Source: Thauera sp. UBA6194
Lineage (GTDB): Bacteria > Pseudomonadota > Gammaproteobacteria > Burkholderiales > Rhodocyclaceae
DNA length: 60,976 nucleotides
Direction: 5' to 3'
NCBI GenBank assembly: GCA_002422685.1
Contig: DITC01000066.1
Span: 1-60,976 of the forward strand
The translations under genes were made by a program, and so were the position numbers. This document shows, one piece after another, positions 41,017-50,370 of the stretch. Under the pieces are notes generated by a model. The model saw nothing but the letters and a program-made list of their open reading frames with translations, was not told the origin of the DNA and searched no databases. Positions within the stretch are counted from its first letter, which is position 1, and each line of letters opens with the position of its first letter.

Positions 41017-41519
41017 CGCGGCGCCCGCCGCCCAGACTCCTGCGGGCAGCACGGCCACCCGGCCCAGTACGGCCTCCGCGTCCACCGTAGCCGCACTGCC
41101 CGCCCGCGGCACCCTGCTCGGCTTCGACTTCGGCCTCGCACGCATCGGCGTCGCCACCGGCGAACTCGAAACCGGCCAGGCCAGCGCGCTCACCACCGTG
41201 CACGACGAATCGAACGACGCCCGCTTCAAGGCCATCGCCGGCCTGATCGCCGAATGGCGCCCGGTCGCCCTGGTGGTCGGCCTCCCCACCCATCTCGACG
41301 GCACCGAGCACGCGCTCACCGCGCGCTGCCGGCGTTTCGCCAACCAGCTCCACGGCCGCTTCGGCCTGCCGGTGTTCACCGCCGACGAGCGCCTGTCCTC
41401 GGTCGCCGCCGAAGGCGAGCTCAGCGCCGCCGGGCGCACCCACTGGCGCGAGCGCAAGGCGGTGCTCGACGCCGCCGCCGCCCGCATCATCCTGCAAACC
41501 TTCCTGGACACCCGACGCC

Positions 41520-41533
<14 letters not shown>
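41009..41533 (+). CDS. ruvX: Putative Holliday junction resolvase RuvX (YqgF)
   Basis: An RNase H-fold nuclease implicated in processing of 16S rRNA ends and in junction resolution. The fold is seen in GFDFGLARIGVATG (first catalytic Asp), VVGLPTHLDGTEHALT, DERLSSVAAE and DAAAARIILQTFLD (last Asp). An Ala/Thr-rich N-terminal extension of about 34 residues makes it 174 long instead of the usual 140 or so. It overlaps yqgE by 8 bases and pyrR by 14, so all are co-translated. Confidence 0.93.
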
Positions 41534-42023
<490 letters not shown>

Positions 42024-42090
42024 ACCCGAGCCCGCCGCAAGCGCCCACCGCCACCCTCCCTCCCCACTCGCTGACACCGAGGCCCGCCCG

Positions 42091-43050
42091 ATGCGCCATC
42101 CCCAGCTCAACCAGCACGGCGAACTGCAGCACCTGCTCACGCTCGACGGTCTGCCGCGCGACATCCTCACCGCCATCCTCGACACCGCCGCGCCCTTCAC
42201 CGAAGTGGCCGAGCGCGAGGTCAAGAAGCTGCCGCTCTTGCGCGGCAAGAGCGTCTTCAACCTGTTCTTCGAGAACTCGACGCGCACCCGCACCACCTTC
42301 GAGATCGCCGCCAAGCGCCTGTCGGCCGACGTGGTGAACCTCAACATCAACACCAGCTCGGCCGCCAAGGGCGAGAGCCTGCTCGACACCGTCGACAACC
42401 TGTGCGCGATGCAGGCCGACATGTTCGTCGTACGCCACGCCGCCAGCGGCGCGCCGATGCTGATCGCCCAGCACCTGCACAACACCGGGCGCGACCACAT
42501 CCGCGTGGTCAATGCCGGCGACGGTCGCCACGCGCACCCGACGCAGGGCCTGCTCGACATGTACACCATCCGCCACTTCAAGCAGGACTTCTCCAACCTG
42601 ACGGTGGCGATCGTCGGCGACGTGCTGCACTCGCGCGTGGCACGCAGCCAGATCGCCGCGCTGACCACGCTCGGCGTGCCCGAAGTGCGCGTGATCGGCC
42701 CCAGGACCCTGCTCCCGACCGCAGTCGATAAGCTCGGCGTGCGCGTCTTCCACGACATGCGCGAGGGCCTCAAGGGCGTGGACGTGGTGATGATGCTGCG
42801 CCTGCAGAACGAGCGCATGAACGGCGCGCTGCTGCCCACACCGCAGGAGTACTACAAGATCTGGGGCCTCACCGCCGAGAAGCTGGCGCTGGCCAAGCCC
42901 GACGCGATCGTGATGCACCCCGGCCCGATGAACCGCGGCGTCGAGATCGACTCGGCGGTGGCCGACGGCGCGCAGGCGGTCATCCTGCCCCAGGTCACCT
43001 TCGGCATCGCCGTGCGCATGGCGGTGATGAGCATGCTCGGCAGCCACTGA
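42091..43050 (+). CDS. pyrB: Aspartate carbamoyltransferase catalytic subunit
   Basis: Makes carbamoyl aspartate in pyrimidine synthesis. The 319-residue protein has the carbamoyl phosphate motif FENSTRTRTTFEIAAKRL, HPTQGLLDMYTI and VMHPGPMNRGVEIDS. No pyrI regulatory gene follows; instead a dihydroorotase-like gene does, as in Pseudomonas-type enzymes where catalytic PyrB assembles with an inactive PyrC' subunit into a dodecamer. Confidence 0.97.
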   Translation: MRHPQLNQHGELQHLLTLDGLPRDILTAILDTAAPFTEVAEREVKKLPLLRGKSVFNLFFENSTRTRTTFEIAAKRLSADVVNLNINTSSAAKGESLLDTVDNLCAMQADMFVVRHAASGAPMLIAQHLHNTGRDHIRVVNAGDGRHAHPTQGLLDMYTIRHFKQDFSNLTVAIVGDVLHSRVARSQIAALTTLGVPEVRVIGPRTLLPTAVDKLGVRVFHDMREGLKGVDVVMMLRLQNERMNGALLPTPQEYYKIWGLTAEKLALAKPDAIVMHPGPMNRGVEIDSAVADGAQAVILPQVTFGIAVRMAVMSMLGSH

Positions 43051-43082
43051 GCCGCGGACAGCACAGGCACAAGGAAACACGC

Positions 43083-44360
43083 ATGAACATCCTGATTTCC
43101 AACGGCCGCGTCGTCGATCCGGCCAATCGCACCGACGCGGTGCAGAACGTTTTTGTTGCCGGCGGCAAGATCGTCGCCCTCGGCCAGGCCCCGGACGGCT
43201 TCAAGCCCGAACGCACGATCGACGCCAGCGGGCTGGTGGTCGCCCCCGGCTTCATCGACCTCGCCGCGCGCCTGCGCGAGCCCGGCTTCGAATACCGCGC
43301 CACGCTCGAGTCCGAGATGGACGCGGCGATGGCCGGCGGCGTCACCAGCCTGGCGATCCCGCCCGACACCGACCCGGTGCTCGACGAACCCGGCCTGGTC
43401 GAGATGCTGACCTACCGCGCCAAGAAGCTGAACCGCGCCCACATCTACCCGGTCGGCGCGCTCACCATCGGCCTCAAGGGCGAGCGCCTGTCCGAGATGG
43501 CCGAGCTGGTCGAGGCCGGCTGCGTCGCCTTCTCGCAGGCCAACGTGCCGGTGGTGGACAACACCGTGCTGATGCGCGCGCTGCAGTACGCCGCCACCTT
43601 CGGCTTCCGCGTCTGGCTGCAGCCGCTCGCGCCCTTCCTGTCGCGCCTGGGCCACGCCCACGACGGCGAGGTGTCGACCCGGCTCGGCCTGTCGGGCATC
43701 CCGGTCGCCGCCGAAACGGTGGCACTGTTTACCTACCTCGAGCTGGCCAGGACCACCGGCGCCCGCCTGCACGTCACCCGCCTGTCGTCCGCCGCCGGGC
43801 TGGCGCTGATCGAACAGGCGCGCGCCGAAGGCATGGACGTGAGCTGCGACGTGTCGATCAACCACGTGCACCTGTGCGACATGGACATCGGCTACTTCGA
43901 CCCCAACTGCCACCTGATCCCGCCGCTGCGCAGCCAGCGCGACCGCGAGGCGCTGGCCAGGGGCCTGGCCGAGGGTCGCATCAACGCGCTGTGCTCGGAT
44001 CACACCCCGGTGGACGACGACGGCAAACAGACGCCGTTCTCCGAGTCCGAACCGGGCGCCACCGGCCTCGAGCTGCTGCTGCCGCTGACCCTGAAGTGGG
44101 CGGATCGCGCCGGACTGTCGCTGATGGAGGGACTCGCCCGCATCACCTCGGACGCGGCGAAGATCGTCGGCATCACCAAGGCCGGCCACCTGTCGGTGGG
44201 CGCGCGTGCCGACGTGTGCGTGTTCGACCCGGCGGCGCATGTCACCATCACCCGCGAGGGGCTCAGGAGCCAGGGCAAGAACACACCCTTCCTCGGCATG
44301 GAGCTGCCGGGCAAGGTGCATTACACGCTGGTCGAGGGGCAGGTGATGTTCGAGGGCTGA
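43083..44360 (+). CDS. pyrC: Inactive dihydroorotase homologue PyrC' (PyrX)
   Basis: A 425-residue protein of the class I dihydroorotase family that lacks the metal site. Where active enzymes have the HxH of DLHVHLREPG, this one has DLAARLREPG, with Ala61 and Arg63 in place of both histidines; a later motif reads CSDHTPVDDDG rather than the usual TDHAPH. In Pseudomonas such a protein is a structural partner of PyrB and does no catalysis. Position 32 bases after pyrB supports the same role. A true dihydroorotase must be encoded elsewhere. Confidence 0.92.
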   Translation: MNILISNGRVVDPANRTDAVQNVFVAGGKIVALGQAPDGFKPERTIDASGLVVAPGFIDLAARLREPGFEYRATLESEMDAAMAGGVTSLAIPPDTDPVLDEPGLVEMLTYRAKKLNRAHIYPVGALTIGLKGERLSEMAELVEAGCVAFSQANVPVVDNTVLMRALQYAATFGFRVWLQPLAPFLSRLGHAHDGEVSTRLGLSGIPVAAETVALFTYLELARTTGARLHVTRLSSAAGLALIEQARAEGMDVSCDVSINHVHLCDMDIGYFDPNCHLIPPLRSQRDREALARGLAEGRINALCSDHTPVDDDGKQTPFSESEPGATGLELLLPLTLKWADRAGLSLMEGLARITSDAAKIVGITKAGHLSVGARADVCVFDPAAHVTITREGLRSQGKNTPFLGMELPGKVHYTLVEGQVMFEG

Positions 44361-44432
44361 AGTTCGAGGGCTGAAGTTCGAGGGCTGAAGTTCGAGGGCT
44401 GAAGTTCGGGGGCTGAAGTTCGGGGCCTAGGG
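44349..44432. repeat. 14-bp tandem repeat across the pyrC' stop
   Basis: The unit TTCGAGGGCTGAAG is repeated four times exactly from 44349, then a fifth time with one change (44405-44418) and a degenerate sixth. The first unit contains the last codons and TGA stop of pyrC', so every copy carries that stop in turn. The tract looks like replication slippage from the gene end. It lies between the converging pyrC' and yggT genes. Confidence 0.92.
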
Positions 44433-44434
44433 CT

Positions 44435-44457
44435 CCGGGGCTGGCGGCTCAGCCCCC
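44435..44457. terminator. Short hairpin at the end of yggT
   Basis: GGGGCTG and CAGCCCC form a 7-bp stem around a 6-base loop, overlapping the yggT stop at 44449-44451. It may help end the pyrC' transcript coming the other way. No T tract is present. Confidence 0.4.
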
Positions 44458-45030
44458 GAACAGCAGCGGCGCGAAGCCGTTGCGCGCCTCGGCGAGCAGC
44501 ATCAGCACGATCTGCAGCACCAGCAGCAACAGCAGCGGCGACAGGTCGACGTTGGCGATGGTCGGCACCACGCGCCGGAACGGGCGCAGGAAAGGCGCGG
44601 CGATCGCATTGAACAAGGGCGCCAGCGGCGCATGCGGGGCGACCCACGACAGCACCGCCGAGCCGAGCACCACCGCGAACAGCAGATACACCATCATGCG
44701 CAGCAGCTCGATCAGGCCCACGCCGCCCAGGCCGCCGATCACCGCGGCGGTGTTGCCGCTGAACACCGCGCCGCGCAGGCCGAGTTCGAAGGCCACCAGC
44801 AAGATCTGCACGACCCAGGCCGGCAGCAGGCTCGCCATGTCGAGGCCGAACAGGCCGGGCACGAAGCGGCGCAGCGGGCGCACGATCCAGTCGGTGGTGC
44901 TGACCACGAACTGGCCGAGCTGGTTGCGGAAGGAGATGCGCTGCCACTGCATGTAGAAGCGCGCGAGCAACATCAGCGTGAGGAAACCACCCGCCGCGTT
45001 GATGAGGAGTAGCAGGATGTTGGCGAGCAT
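44449..45030 (-). CDS. YggT-family membrane protein
   Basis: A 193-residue integral membrane protein with two copies of the YggT module, each a pair of helices around a DWIVRPLRRFVP-like or PFLRPFRRVVP-like turn. Function is not established; links to osmotic tolerance and cell-division-region genes have been proposed in other bacteria. It is 3 bases from proC, in the common yggS-proC-yggT order. Confidence 0.92.
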   Translation of the reverse strand: MLANILLLLINAAGGFLTLMLLARFYMQWQRISFRNQLGQFVVSTTDWIVRPLRRFVPGLFGLDMASLLPAWVVQILLVAFELGLRGAVFSGNTAAVIGGLGGVGLIELLRMMVYLLFAVVLGSAVLSWVAPHAPLAPLFNAIAAPFLRPFRRVVPTIANVDLSPLLLLLVLQIVLMLLAEARNGFAPLLFGG

Positions 45031-45033
45031 GGA

Positions 45034-45858
45034 TCAGTCCTTCCCGAGCTCTTCGCCGAGCGCACGGCCGCGCGCTTCGGCGGCCTTGACCGCGGCGACC
45101 AGCTCATCGTGCCAGCCGGATGCCGCCAGACTGGCGAGCGCCGCCTCGGTGGTGCCGCCCCTGGAGGTGACGTTCTGGCGCAGCACCGCAGGCGAATCCT
45201 CGGAGCGGGCCGCCAGCCGCGCCGCGCCGAGCACGGTGTCGATCGCCAGCCGGCGCGCACCCGCCTCGTCGAAGCCCAGGCTGCGCCCCGCGGCTTCGAG
45301 CGCCTCGATGAAGTGGAACACGTAGGCCGGCCCACTGCCCGAGATCGCGGTCACCGCGTCCATCTGCGCCTCGGTCTCGGCCCACACGGTGCTGCCGACC
45401 GCGGCGAGGATGCGCTCGGCCGCGGCGCGTCCGGCGGCGTCCACCGAGGGGTCGGCATACAGGCCGGTGACGCCGGCGCCGATCAGCGCCGGGGTGTTGG
45501 GCATGCAGCGCACCAGGCGGGAGTGGGGCGCGCCGGGCGCGCCGAGCCAGCGCCCGAGGTCCGCCAGGCGCAGGCCGGCGGCGATGCTGATGACGAGCTG
45601 GCCGGCGAGCTGGCCGGCCAGCGGCGCGAGCGCGGCCTTCATCTGCTGCGGCTTCACCGCCAGCACGAGCACGTCACAGGCGAGCGCGGGCGCATCGAAC
45701 GCGCCCACCGCACGCACGCCGAAGCGGTGCTCGAGCGCGGCACGCGCGGCCTCGCCGAGCTCGACGACCTGGATGTCGCCGGCCGCGAAGCCGCGTTCGA
45801 TCATGCCACCGATGAGGGCCGCGGCCATGTTGCCGCCGCCGAGAAAAGTGATCTTCAT
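45034..45858 (-). CDS. proC: Pyrroline-5-carboxylate reductase
   Basis: Final step of proline synthesis, NAD(P)H-dependent. The 274-residue protein has the N-terminal dinucleotide fold ITFLGGGNMAAALIGGM, VLAVKPQQM, then MPNTPALIGAGVTGLY and the C-terminal dimerisation domain with ISGSGPAYVFHFIEAL. ATG at 45858 gives the natural start; an in-frame ATG six codons upstream is less likely. It lies between yggS and yggT. Confidence 0.96.
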   Translation of the reverse strand: MKITFLGGGNMAAALIGGMIERGFAAGDIQVVELGEAARAALEHRFGVRAVGAFDAPALACDVLVLAVKPQQMKAALAPLAGQLAGQLVISIAAGLRLADLGRWLGAPGAPHSRLVRCMPNTPALIGAGVTGLYADPSVDAAGRAAAERILAAVGSTVWAETEAQMDAVTAISGSGPAYVFHFIEALEAAGRSLGFDEAGARRLAIDTVLGAARLAARSEDSPAVLRQNVTSRGGTTEAALASLAASGWHDELVAAVKAAEARGRALGEELGKD

Positions 45859-45904
45859 TAGGTGACCCGAATTCAATTCAAGAGCCGACGCACATCGAGG
45901 CGCG

Positions 45905-46624
45905 TCAGGCGGATCCGGCCGCAGCCGGGGTGGAAGCGGGCTTGACGCGCGCGCCGAAGATCGCCGTGCCGACGCGCACGATGGTGGCGCCTTCGGCGAC
46001 CGCCGGCTCGATGTCGTGCGACATGCCCATCGACAGCGTGTCCAGCGCCAGACCGACGGCGGCGAGCTCGTCGCGCAGCCGGCGCAGCAGCGCGAAGCGC
46101 GCGCGCAGCAGCGCGGAGTCGTCGGTGGGCTCGGGGATGCACATCAGCCCGCGCAGACGCAGGCGCGGCAGGCCGGCGACCGCCTGTGCGAGCGCGGCCA
46201 CCTCGTCCGGAGCCACGCCGCTCTTGCTGTCCTCGCCGCTGACATTGACCTGGATACACACATTGAGCGGCGGCAGATGCACATCGCGCTGGGCCGACAG
46301 GCGCTCGGCGATCTTCAGCCGGTCGATGCCATGCACCCAGTCGAAGGCGTTGGCGACCGGGCGCGTCTTGTTGCTCTGCAGCGGGCCGATGAAGTGCCAC
46401 TCGAGGCCAAGCTCGCGCAGCGCCTCGACCTTGTCGACGCCTTCCTGCACGTAGTTTTCACCGAAGGCGCGCTGGCCGGCCGCCGCGGCGTCGCGCACCG
46501 CGTCGGCCGGCCAGGTCTTGCTCACCGCCAGCAGCTGCACGCTGGCGGGATCACGCTCGGCCGCGCGCGCGGCCGCCGCGATGCGGGCCTGGACGGCATG
46601 CAGCCGGTCAGCGATTGTCGTCAT
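45905..46624 (-). CDS. YggS-family PLP homeostasis protein
   Basis: A 239-residue alanine-racemase-fold protein that binds pyridoxal phosphate through Lys36 in LLAVSKTWP and helps keep free PLP low. GENYVQEGVDKVEAL, WHFIGPLQSNKTRPVA and the C-terminal LSMGMSHDIEPAVAEGAT complete the signature. It precedes proC by 46 bases. A TATACT -10 box stands upstream. Confidence 0.96.
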   Translation of the reverse strand: MTTIADRLHAVQARIAAAARAAERDPASVQLLAVSKTWPADAVRDAAAAGQRAFGENYVQEGVDKVEALRELGLEWHFIGPLQSNKTRPVANAFDWVHGIDRLKIAERLSAQRDVHLPPLNVCIQVNVSGEDSKSGVAPDEVAALAQAVAGLPRLRLRGLMCIPEPTDDSALLRARFALLRRLRDELAAVGLALDTLSMGMSHDIEPAVAEGATIVRVGTAIFGARVKPASTPAAAGSA

Positions 46625-46661
46625 GTTCCGTGGCCTATTTCCTTAAGGGCGGTGCGCGAAA

Positions 46662-46667
46662 AGTATA
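46662..46667 (-). promoter_or_regulatory. -10 box of the yggS-proC-yggT promoter
   Basis: TATACT on the minus strand, about 38 bases upstream of the yggS start and within the 115-base gap to the divergent pilT. No good -35 box is visible 17 bases upstream, so the assignment rests on the -10 box and position. Confidence 0.45.
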
Positions 46668-46739
46668 GCATCGCCGTGTTCGCCCACTTTCCGCCCAACC
46701 GAGCCCGCGTGCGGGACGCAAACGCGCAGAAGACAATCC

Positions 46740-47783
46740 ATGGACATCACCGAACTGCTCGCCTTCGCGGTCAAGAACAAGGCCTCCGACCTTCACCTCT
46801 CCTCCGGCCTGCCGCCCATGATCCGCGTGCATGGCGACGTGCGCCGCATCAACCTGCCACCGCTCGAGCACAAGGAAGTGCACGCGATGGTGTACGACAT
46901 CATGAACGACGGCCAGCGCAAGCAGTTCGAGGAGACCTGGGAGTGCGACTTCTCCTTCGCCATCCCCAATCTCGCCCGCTTCCGTGTCAACGCCTTCAAC
47001 CAGAACCGCGGCGCGGCGGCGGTGTTCCGCACCATTCCGTCCAAGGTGCTCACGCTCGAAGAGCTCAACTGCCCGAAGATCTTCAAGGAGATCGCCGACC
47101 AGCCGCGCGGCATCGTGCTCGTCACCGGCCCCACCGGCTCGGGCAAGTCGACCACGCTCGCAGCGATGATCGACTACGTGAACGAAAACGAGTACGGCCA
47201 CATCCTCACCGTCGAGGACCCGATCGAATTCGTGCACGAATCCAAGCGCTGCCTGATCAACCAGCGCGAGGTGCACCGCGACACCATGTCCTTCAACAAC
47301 GCCCTGCGCGCCGCGCTGCGCGAGGACCCGGACGTGGTGCTGGTGGGCGAGATGCGCGACCTCGAGACCATCCGCCTCGCGCTCACCGCGGCCGAGACCG
47401 GCCACCTCGTGTTCGGCACCCTGCACACGTCGTCCGCGGCCAAGACCATCGACCGTATCGTCGACGTCTTCCCGGCAGCCGAGAAGGACATGGTGCGCTC
47501 GATGCTGTCCGAATCGCTGCGCGCGGTGATCTCGCAGACGCTGCTCAAGACCAAGGACGGCCAGGGCCGGGTCGCGGCGCACGAGATCATGATCGGCACC
47601 CCGGCGATCCGCAACCTGATCCGCGAGAACAAGATCGCGCAGATGTATTCCTCGATCCAGACCGGTCAGCACGTCGGCATGCAGACCCTGGACCAGTGCC
47701 TCGTCGACCTCGTGCGCCGCAACGTGGTCTCGGCTGCAGAGGCGCGCGTCAAGGCGCAGAACAAGGAAAGCTTCGCCGGCTGA
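46740..47783 (+). CDS. pilT: Pilus retraction ATPase PilT
   Basis: Hexameric ATPase that depolymerises type IV pili to power twitching. The 347-residue protein starts MDITELLAFAVKNKASDLHL, has Walker A GPTGSGKS (130-137), the Asp and His boxes (VEDPIEF, HTSSA), and the C-terminal AIRNLIRENKIAQM motif needed for retraction. It is followed after 61 bases by pilU. It should work with the pilGHIJ-chpA system encoded 10 kb upstream. Confidence 0.97.
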   Translation: MDITELLAFAVKNKASDLHLSSGLPPMIRVHGDVRRINLPPLEHKEVHAMVYDIMNDGQRKQFEETWECDFSFAIPNLARFRVNAFNQNRGAAAVFRTIPSKVLTLEELNCPKIFKEIADQPRGIVLVTGPTGSGKSTTLAAMIDYVNENEYGHILTVEDPIEFVHESKRCLINQREVHRDTMSFNNALRAALREDPDVVLVGEMRDLETIRLALTAAETGHLVFGTLHTSSAAKTIDRIVDVFPAAEKDMVRSMLSESLRAVISQTLLKTKDGQGRVAAHEIMIGTPAIRNLIRENKIAQMYSSIQTGQHVGMQTLDQCLVDLVRRNVVSAAEARVKAQNKESFAG

Positions 47784-47844
47784 GCGGCCGCCGACGCCCC
47801 CCTCCCCCGCATAACGAATCGCCCGCACGCTGGAGCTCACGCAC

Positions 47845-48978
47845 ATGGAACGCGACCAGGCACTCAAATTCATGCACGACCTGCTGCGGCTGATGCTGCA
47901 GAAGAACGGCTCGGACCTCTTCGTCACCGCCGGTTTTCCGCCCGCGATCAAGGTCGACGGCAAGATCGTGCCGCAATCGAACCAGATCCTGCAGCCGCAG
48001 CACACGACCGAGCTCGCGCGCGCGGTCATGAACGACCGCCAGGCGGCCGATTTCGAGGCGCACAAGGAGTGCAACTTCGGCATCTCGCCGGCCGGCATCG
48101 GGCGCTTCCGCGTCAACGCCTTCGTGCAGCAGGGCCGCGTGGGCCTGGTGCTGCGCACCATCCCGCAGAAGATCCCGAGCTTTCAGGAGCTCGGCCTGCC
48201 GCCGGTGCTCAACGACATCGCGCTCGCCAAGCGCGGCCTGGTGATCTTCGTCGGCGGCACCGGCACCGGCAAGACGACCTCGCTCGCGTCGATGGTCGAC
48301 TTCCGCAACGAGAACACCTACGGCCACATCATCACGATCGAGGACCCGATCGAGTTCCTGCACCCGCACAAGAACTGCATCGTCACCCAGCGCGAGGTCG
48401 GCATCGACACCGAGAACTGGGGCGCCGCGCTCAAGAACACCTTGCGTCAGGCCCCCGACGTGATCCTGATGGGCGAGATCCGCGACCGCGAGACCATGGA
48501 CTACGCGATCGCCTTCGCCGAGACCGGCCACCTGTGCCTGGCCACGCTGCACGCCAACAGCGCCAACCAGGCCATCGACCGCGTCATCAACTTCTTCCCC
48601 GAAGAGCGCCGCACGCAGCTGCTCATGGACCTGTCGCTGAACCTGCGCGCCATGATCTCGCAGCGCCTGCTGCCGCTGAAGGACCGCAAGGGCCGCGTGC
48701 CTGCGGTCGAGGTGCTGCTCAACTCGCCGCTGATCTCCGACCTGATCTTCAAGGGCAACATCCCCGAGATCAAGGAGATCATGAAACGCTCGACCGAGCT
48801 CGGCATGCAGACCTTCGACCAGTCGCTGTTCCAGCTCTACGAGGACGAACTCATCACCTACGAGGACGCGCTGCGCAACGCCGACTCGGTCAACGACCTG
48901 CGCCTGCAGATCAAGCTCAAGAGCAGGCACGGCGAACCCATCGGCGAGAAAGGCCTGAACAACCTCGGGCTGCTCTGA
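47845..48978 (+). CDS. pilU: Accessory retraction ATPase PilU
   Basis: A PilT paralogue of 377 residues that adds force to retraction. Walker A is GGTGTGKT (137-144), and the Asp box reads IEDPIEFLHPHKN. It lacks the AIRNLI motif of PilT and has a longer C-terminal tail, both typical of PilU. It lies directly after pilT and converges on the THUMP methyltransferase gene with an 18-base gap. Confidence 0.96.
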   Translation: MERDQALKFMHDLLRLMLQKNGSDLFVTAGFPPAIKVDGKIVPQSNQILQPQHTTELARAVMNDRQAADFEAHKECNFGISPAGIGRFRVNAFVQQGRVGLVLRTIPQKIPSFQELGLPPVLNDIALAKRGLVIFVGGTGTGKTTSLASMVDFRNENTYGHIITIEDPIEFLHPHKNCIVTQREVGIDTENWGAALKNTLRQAPDVILMGEIRDRETMDYAIAFAETGHLCLATLHANSANQAIDRVINFFPEERRTQLLMDLSLNLRAMISQRLLPLKDRKGRVPAVEVLLNSPLISDLIFKGNIPEIKEIMKRSTELGMQTFDQSLFQLYEDELITYEDALRNADSVNDLRLQIKLKSRHGEPIGEKGLNNLGLL

Positions 48979-48996
48979 ACGCGGCCGCGCGCGCGC

Positions 48997-50160
48997 TCAG
49001 TCCGCCGTACGCGGCGGCCGGTCGCGGTTGCTCCCCGCCACCATGCGGTATTCGTACAGCCGGCACTCGAGCGCGCCGTTGAACAAGGGCGTGCGCCGGG
49101 TCGCCTTCAGGCCCATGAGCTTGGGCAGGGCGGTGTCGGCGGTGAAGAAGTAGCAGCGCCAGCCGCCCCAGCGCTGCTTGAGCGCATCGCCCAGCTGCGG
49201 ATAGAAGGCCGCCAGCTCCTCGGCCTCGCCGATGCGCACGCCGTAGGGCGGGTTGGCCACCATCACGCCTTCTGCCGCCGGCGGGGTGCGCTCGAGCACG
49301 TCGGCGCGCTCGAGCCGCACGCAGTCTGCGAGCCCGGCGGCCTCGAGGTTCAGGCGGCTGCGCCGCACCCACTCGCCCACGATGTCCGATCCGAAGATGT
49401 TCAGGGCGCGCGCCGGCTTGCGGCGCTGCTCGGCCGCGCGCCGCAGCGCGGCCCACGCCGCACGGTCATGATTGCGCAGGCGCTCGAAGGCAAAACCGCG
49501 CCCCAGCCCGGGCGCGATGTCGAGCGCCATCTGCGCGGCCTCGATCAGAAAGGTGCCGCTGCCGCACATCGGATCGACCAGCGCCTCGCCCGGCTGCCAG
49601 CCGCTCAGGCGCAGGATGCCGGCGGCGAGGTTCTCCTTGACCGGCGCCTCGACCGCCGCGGGCTTGTAGCCGCGCTTGTAGAGCGGCTCGCCGGAGGTGT
49701 CCACATAGAGGGTCGCGGTATCCGCGGTGAGGAACAGGTGGATGCGCACCGCCGGGTTGGCGGTGTCCACGCTCGGACGCCGGCCGACCACGGTACGGAA
49801 GTGGTCGCACACCGCGTCCTTCACGCGCAGCGTGATGAACTCCAGGCTCTTGAGCGGAGACTTCTGCGCCGTGACGTAGATGCGGATGGTGTCGTCGGCG
49901 GTGAACCACTTCGCCCAGGTCACGCTGTAGGCGAGCTTGTAGATGTCGACCTCGGCGCGGTAGCGCCCCTGCGCCACGCGCCACATCACCCGGGTGGCGA
50001 GCCGGCTCTCGAGGTTTGCGCGCTGGCACGCGGCCCAGTCACCCTGCCAGCTGACCCCGCCGTGCACCGCCCTCGCTTCGCGCGCACCGAAGCCGGACAG
50101 CTCTTCGACGAGCAGGGCTTCGAGGCCGCGTGGGCAGGGGCAAAAGAAGGTCTCGGCCAT
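48997..50160 (-). CDS. THUMP-domain class I RNA methyltransferase (RlmL N-terminal type)
   Basis: A 387-residue protein with an N-terminal ferredoxin-like/THUMP RNA-binding region (about 1-160) and a SAM-dependent methyltransferase domain. The catalytic motif NPPYG starts at Asn303, as in N2-guanine methyltransferases. It corresponds to the first half of E. coli RlmKL (YcbY), so the likely target is a guanine in 23S rRNA. A TAGAAT -10 box lies about 30 bases upstream (50191-50196). Confidence 0.9.
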   Translation of the reverse strand: MAETFFCPCPRGLEALLVEELSGFGAREARAVHGGVSWQGDWAACQRANLESRLATRVMWRVAQGRYRAEVDIYKLAYSVTWAKWFTADDTIRIYVTAQKSPLKSLEFITLRVKDAVCDHFRTVVGRRPSVDTANPAVRIHLFLTADTATLYVDTSGEPLYKRGYKPAAVEAPVKENLAAGILRLSGWQPGEALVDPMCGSGTFLIEAAQMALDIAPGLGRGFAFERLRNHDRAAWAALRRAAEQRRKPARALNIFGSDIVGEWVRRSRLNLEAAGLADCVRLERADVLERTPPAAEGVMVANPPYGVRIGEAEELAAFYPQLGDALKQRWGGWRCYFFTADTALPKLMGLKATRRTPLFNGALECRLYEYRMVAGSNRDRPPRTAD

Positions 50161-50298
50161 GGGGCGCTCCGGGTTCGGGGAAAGGCCCGCATTCTACCGC
50201 GCCCCGGCACGCGCGACCGGGCCAGCGCCTCACTCTTCGCGGATCCGTCACGCCATTGAAGATTACGCTCGCATCACCGCGCCGCCACGGACACTGTG

Positions 50299-50304
50299 TA
50301 TTAT
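50299..50304 (+). promoter_or_regulatory. -10-like box before the FecR gene
   Basis: TATTAT at 50299-50304 lies 67 bases before the start of the LysM/FecR gene in a locally AT-richer part of the 210-base divergent gap. The -35 region is poor. Confidence 0.35.
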
Positions 50305-50370
50305 TCACGCTCGCGCGCGCACTTCTTCGTCAAAAATACGCTGTCCAGCATCTCGCCCCGGGAAACCCGC

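Noticed and set aside
44349..44432. CRISPR or iteron origin from the 14-bp repeats
   Set aside because: No spacers, no DnaA boxes or replication gene nearby, and the unit derives from the end of pyrC'.
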